Assembly: GCF_021155775.2 (NCBI RefSeq)
Contig: NC_060233.1
Location: forward strand, 13,828,782-13,892,781
Reading direction: 5' to 3'
Length of the DNA: 64,000 bases
Origin: Neodiprion pinetum
Taxonomy: Eukaryota > Arthropoda > Insecta > Hymenoptera > Diprionidae
This document shows positions 62,201-64,000 of this stretch, piece by piece. Position numbers and translations under genes: made by a program. The notes below the pieces were generated by a model. That model was not told the origin of the DNA and did not search any database. It worked only from the letters and a program-made list of their open reading frames with translations. Every line of letters begins with the position of its first letter. The stretch's first letter is position 1.

Positions 62201-63847
62201 CGTATCATCACAAGTAGTTCTCGTATACTGGTGCACTTCACAATTATCTTTCTGAACAATATTCAGAACCAACAAATACCGAATGGACGCCAATTACGAC
62301 ACCGGACGGTTGGATACTGATCCAGTCTCCAGCGCCGAGTGATCCTCCAGAAATTGAAGATAAACCAACTACGAGACCAACTCCAAAGCCAATGACGTCG
62401 TCTCCCGTTACTGGTACGGTATTGAACTTACGACAAAGATAAGACGTTATTCGGTACGATAGTCTGATGCAAAGAAATTTTTCTAAACTTGTCTATCGTA
62501 CATCATTATTTAGTTAAACAAAAGATGACGTAGTTCCCGTGCAACTGATACGTACATAACACGTGAAAACTCGACTTCGAAATATTATCGCCGTTGTATC
62601 TGAGAGTAAAAATTTGACAGCCTGGAACAGATAAACGCTTGGCAAATGAATGAGTGGCATCAGTTGTTAATATTGGAAAGAATTCTTACCCTGTTGGAAA
62701 AAAAAAAAGAAAAAAGACCTAAATTTCTGGCTAGCGGAATACATTGAGCTCGAGTCTAGGAAATTGAAAATATATTATTATAAATTGAAAGTTCTAACCA
62801 TTTGAAAGGTACAATTCTGCAACTATGTCCGAAATAATTACCGCACGAGGTAAACATTATCTGATTATTCTCTATAGTCTGGTTCTAACTGAATTTCGTT
62901 GACGGGTAGTGAACTTGTAAGAAGTCGGACCAGTAGATCTTGAATCTACCAGGAAACGTACTCACCGTAACGTGATTTTCAGATAAGCCAACGACAGTGC
63001 CAACTTCCACAACGCAGCGATCACCGACAAGACCTTCTCTGCCGACCGTCGCTACGACACCCTCAACAACCGACAACTATGTACCGACGGTAGAATTGAA
63101 CATGTCCGACTACAAGCAAGGTAATTTGAGTCCAACGCGAAAAACACCGTCATCGTTGCTTGGAATAATTTCATGCCGAACTAACCAGAGGTCACAGGGC
63201 CCTGGAAGGTCATATCGACGTGTAATTAGCGTACACATGTAGCATTGGTATTAAATTACGTTTATTTCGTAAACGGAGACGGGAAGAGTAGAAACTTTTT
63301 TGAAAGTTTACAAAAAGAGAATCCTCAGCAGCTATTGTCCTTAGACCAAGGTCATTCCCCGCTGAACTCGACTGGCGTACCTTGATCTCAGTTCTCGATT
63401 ATGAACCAGCCGTAGTTCTTCGCTCAAAGTTGGGCCTGACAGTTCAAGCAGCCCATACTCCGTGAAATCTGGACAAAAGTATTGCTCCCAAGATTCGCCA
63501 TCCTGCACGGTATTAGCAATTCGCTGATAGTTGAATAGTTCCGCAATTATAATTCGGTCGACGTTGTGAGAGACTCATGAATACACGGGAAAGGCAGCTG
63601 AGGAGTAACTTTGTCTATCTGGTTTCTTCGATACGTGGGAAACACAGAACGCGATCGACCAGTTCATCCGTTCGCAATCTTAGTGTACAGCCTGCTTTTT
63701 AGTATGGAGACTGGCCTGAGAAACGCCGATATTTTAAAGACAATGAATACAACAATGCTTGTTCTTGCAGTATGCGGCAGACGGTTCTTCCCAGAGTCAA
63801 GGATCGTTGGCGGCGCCAAGAGCTCCTTCGGAAAATGGCCCTGGCAG
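56276..63847 (+). CDS. modular serine protease of the Stubble/filzig/lint group, 3' end beyond the window
   Basis: Visible coding exons are 56276-56378, 59499-61124, 62267-62413, 62983-63120 and 63771-63847. All are in phase, giving 697 residues to the last exon seen. Residues 1-23 look like a signal peptide (RATLLLLCNVVVLTIGS). Residues 45-83 form a six-cysteine knot (C45, C56, C62, C73, C82, C83; ending THLGTCIDRFYFGSCC), as in Stubble and its relatives. About 590 residues of Thr/Pro/Lys/Ser-rich mucin-like linker follow, then SDYKQVCGRRFFPESRIVGG. Here RIVGG (682-686) is the trypsin-type activation site; the His/Asp/Ser triad must lie in exons past the edge. The CGRRFFPESRIVGG.FG.WPWQ wording is closest, from memory, to Drosophila lint (CG8213) rather than to Stubble itself. 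These proteases act on apical extracellular matrix in epithelia. The ATG sits directly after a 3' splice site (tttcag), and the first intron uses a GC donor. Confidence 0.88.
61125..62266 (+). other. intron of the protease gene
   Basis: Bounded by gaag|gtaggt and attcag|AA. The only frames inside are chance ones, such as that at 62,008-62,217. The later introns, 62,414-62,982 and 63,121-63,770, likewise contain nothing recognisable. Confidence 0.75.
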
Positions 63848-64000
63848 GTGAACAAAAATCATTTAGTTCAATCTACTTATACCGTTGGAATTTGCACGGC
63901 ATAAAATTTCCATATATTATTATTTACTGATTACTCATTGTCAGTTCTATAATCAACCCAAGAGAAATTTAATCTCGACTCAAAGCGGGACTGATTGCAA

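Noticed and set aside
1..64000. CRISPR arrays, operons, rRNA and integrated viral genes.
   Set aside because: I looked for regularly spaced direct repeats, polycistronic frames, rRNA cores and viral-type long intronless frames, and saw none.

Overview
The window is nuclear DNA from an insect. The genes are split by short GT-AG introns with long AT-rich intergenic stretches, and there are TA microsatellites and TA-flanked inverted-repeat elements. The neuropeptide F (NPF) precursor ends in KARY-GKR, as hymenopteran NPFs do (from memory, the honeybee peptide also ends KARY), so a hymenopteran is most likely. I cannot name the species.

Layout. About 1-13,900 shows no gene I recognise. It holds a possible non-coding first exon at the left edge, a C-rich/G-quadruplex-type tract, one orphan ORF near 8 kb, and copy A of a ~0.9-1.0 kb interspersed repeat. 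DTWD1 (tRNA acp3U-type modification enzyme) lies at 14,041-16,321 (+) in four exons. Two ~435 bp TA-flanked inverted-repeat elements (17.2 and 19.3 kb) sit between it and the convergent FBXL20/FBXL2-type F-box LRR gene (21,351-28,573, -, eight exons). One FBXL20 intron carries a 2.34 kb foldback element with ~465 bp inverted arms and a dense array of the 7-mer GCCGAAC/GTTCGGC. The region 28.6-39.6 kb has no clear coding sequence; it contains a CCAAT-box-rich promoter-like segment (32.4 kb) and copy B of the interspersed repeat. At 39.7-41.7 kb (+) is a secreted protein with five peritrophin-A-type chitin-binding domains. It is convergent with the NPF gene (42.4-43.0 kb, -). From 43.0 to 56.3 kb I see no certain gene. 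The right end (56,276 to beyond the edge, +) is a Stubble/filzig/lint-type modular serine protease: signal peptide, six-cysteine knot, very long Thr/Pro-rich linker, and the start of a trypsin domain (RIVGG) cut off by the window edge.

The genes are unrelated in function (tRNA modification, ubiquitin ligase substrate recognition, chitin-matrix structure, feeding neuropeptide, apical matrix proteolysis). The most unusual structure is the foldback element. It ends only ~22 nt upstream of the F-box exon's 3' splice site, so it probably supplies or displaces the branch-point region of a conserved gene. No exotic multi-gene system is evident. All exon joins were read by eye from reading frame, splice consensus and remembered family sequences, and no alignment was run.
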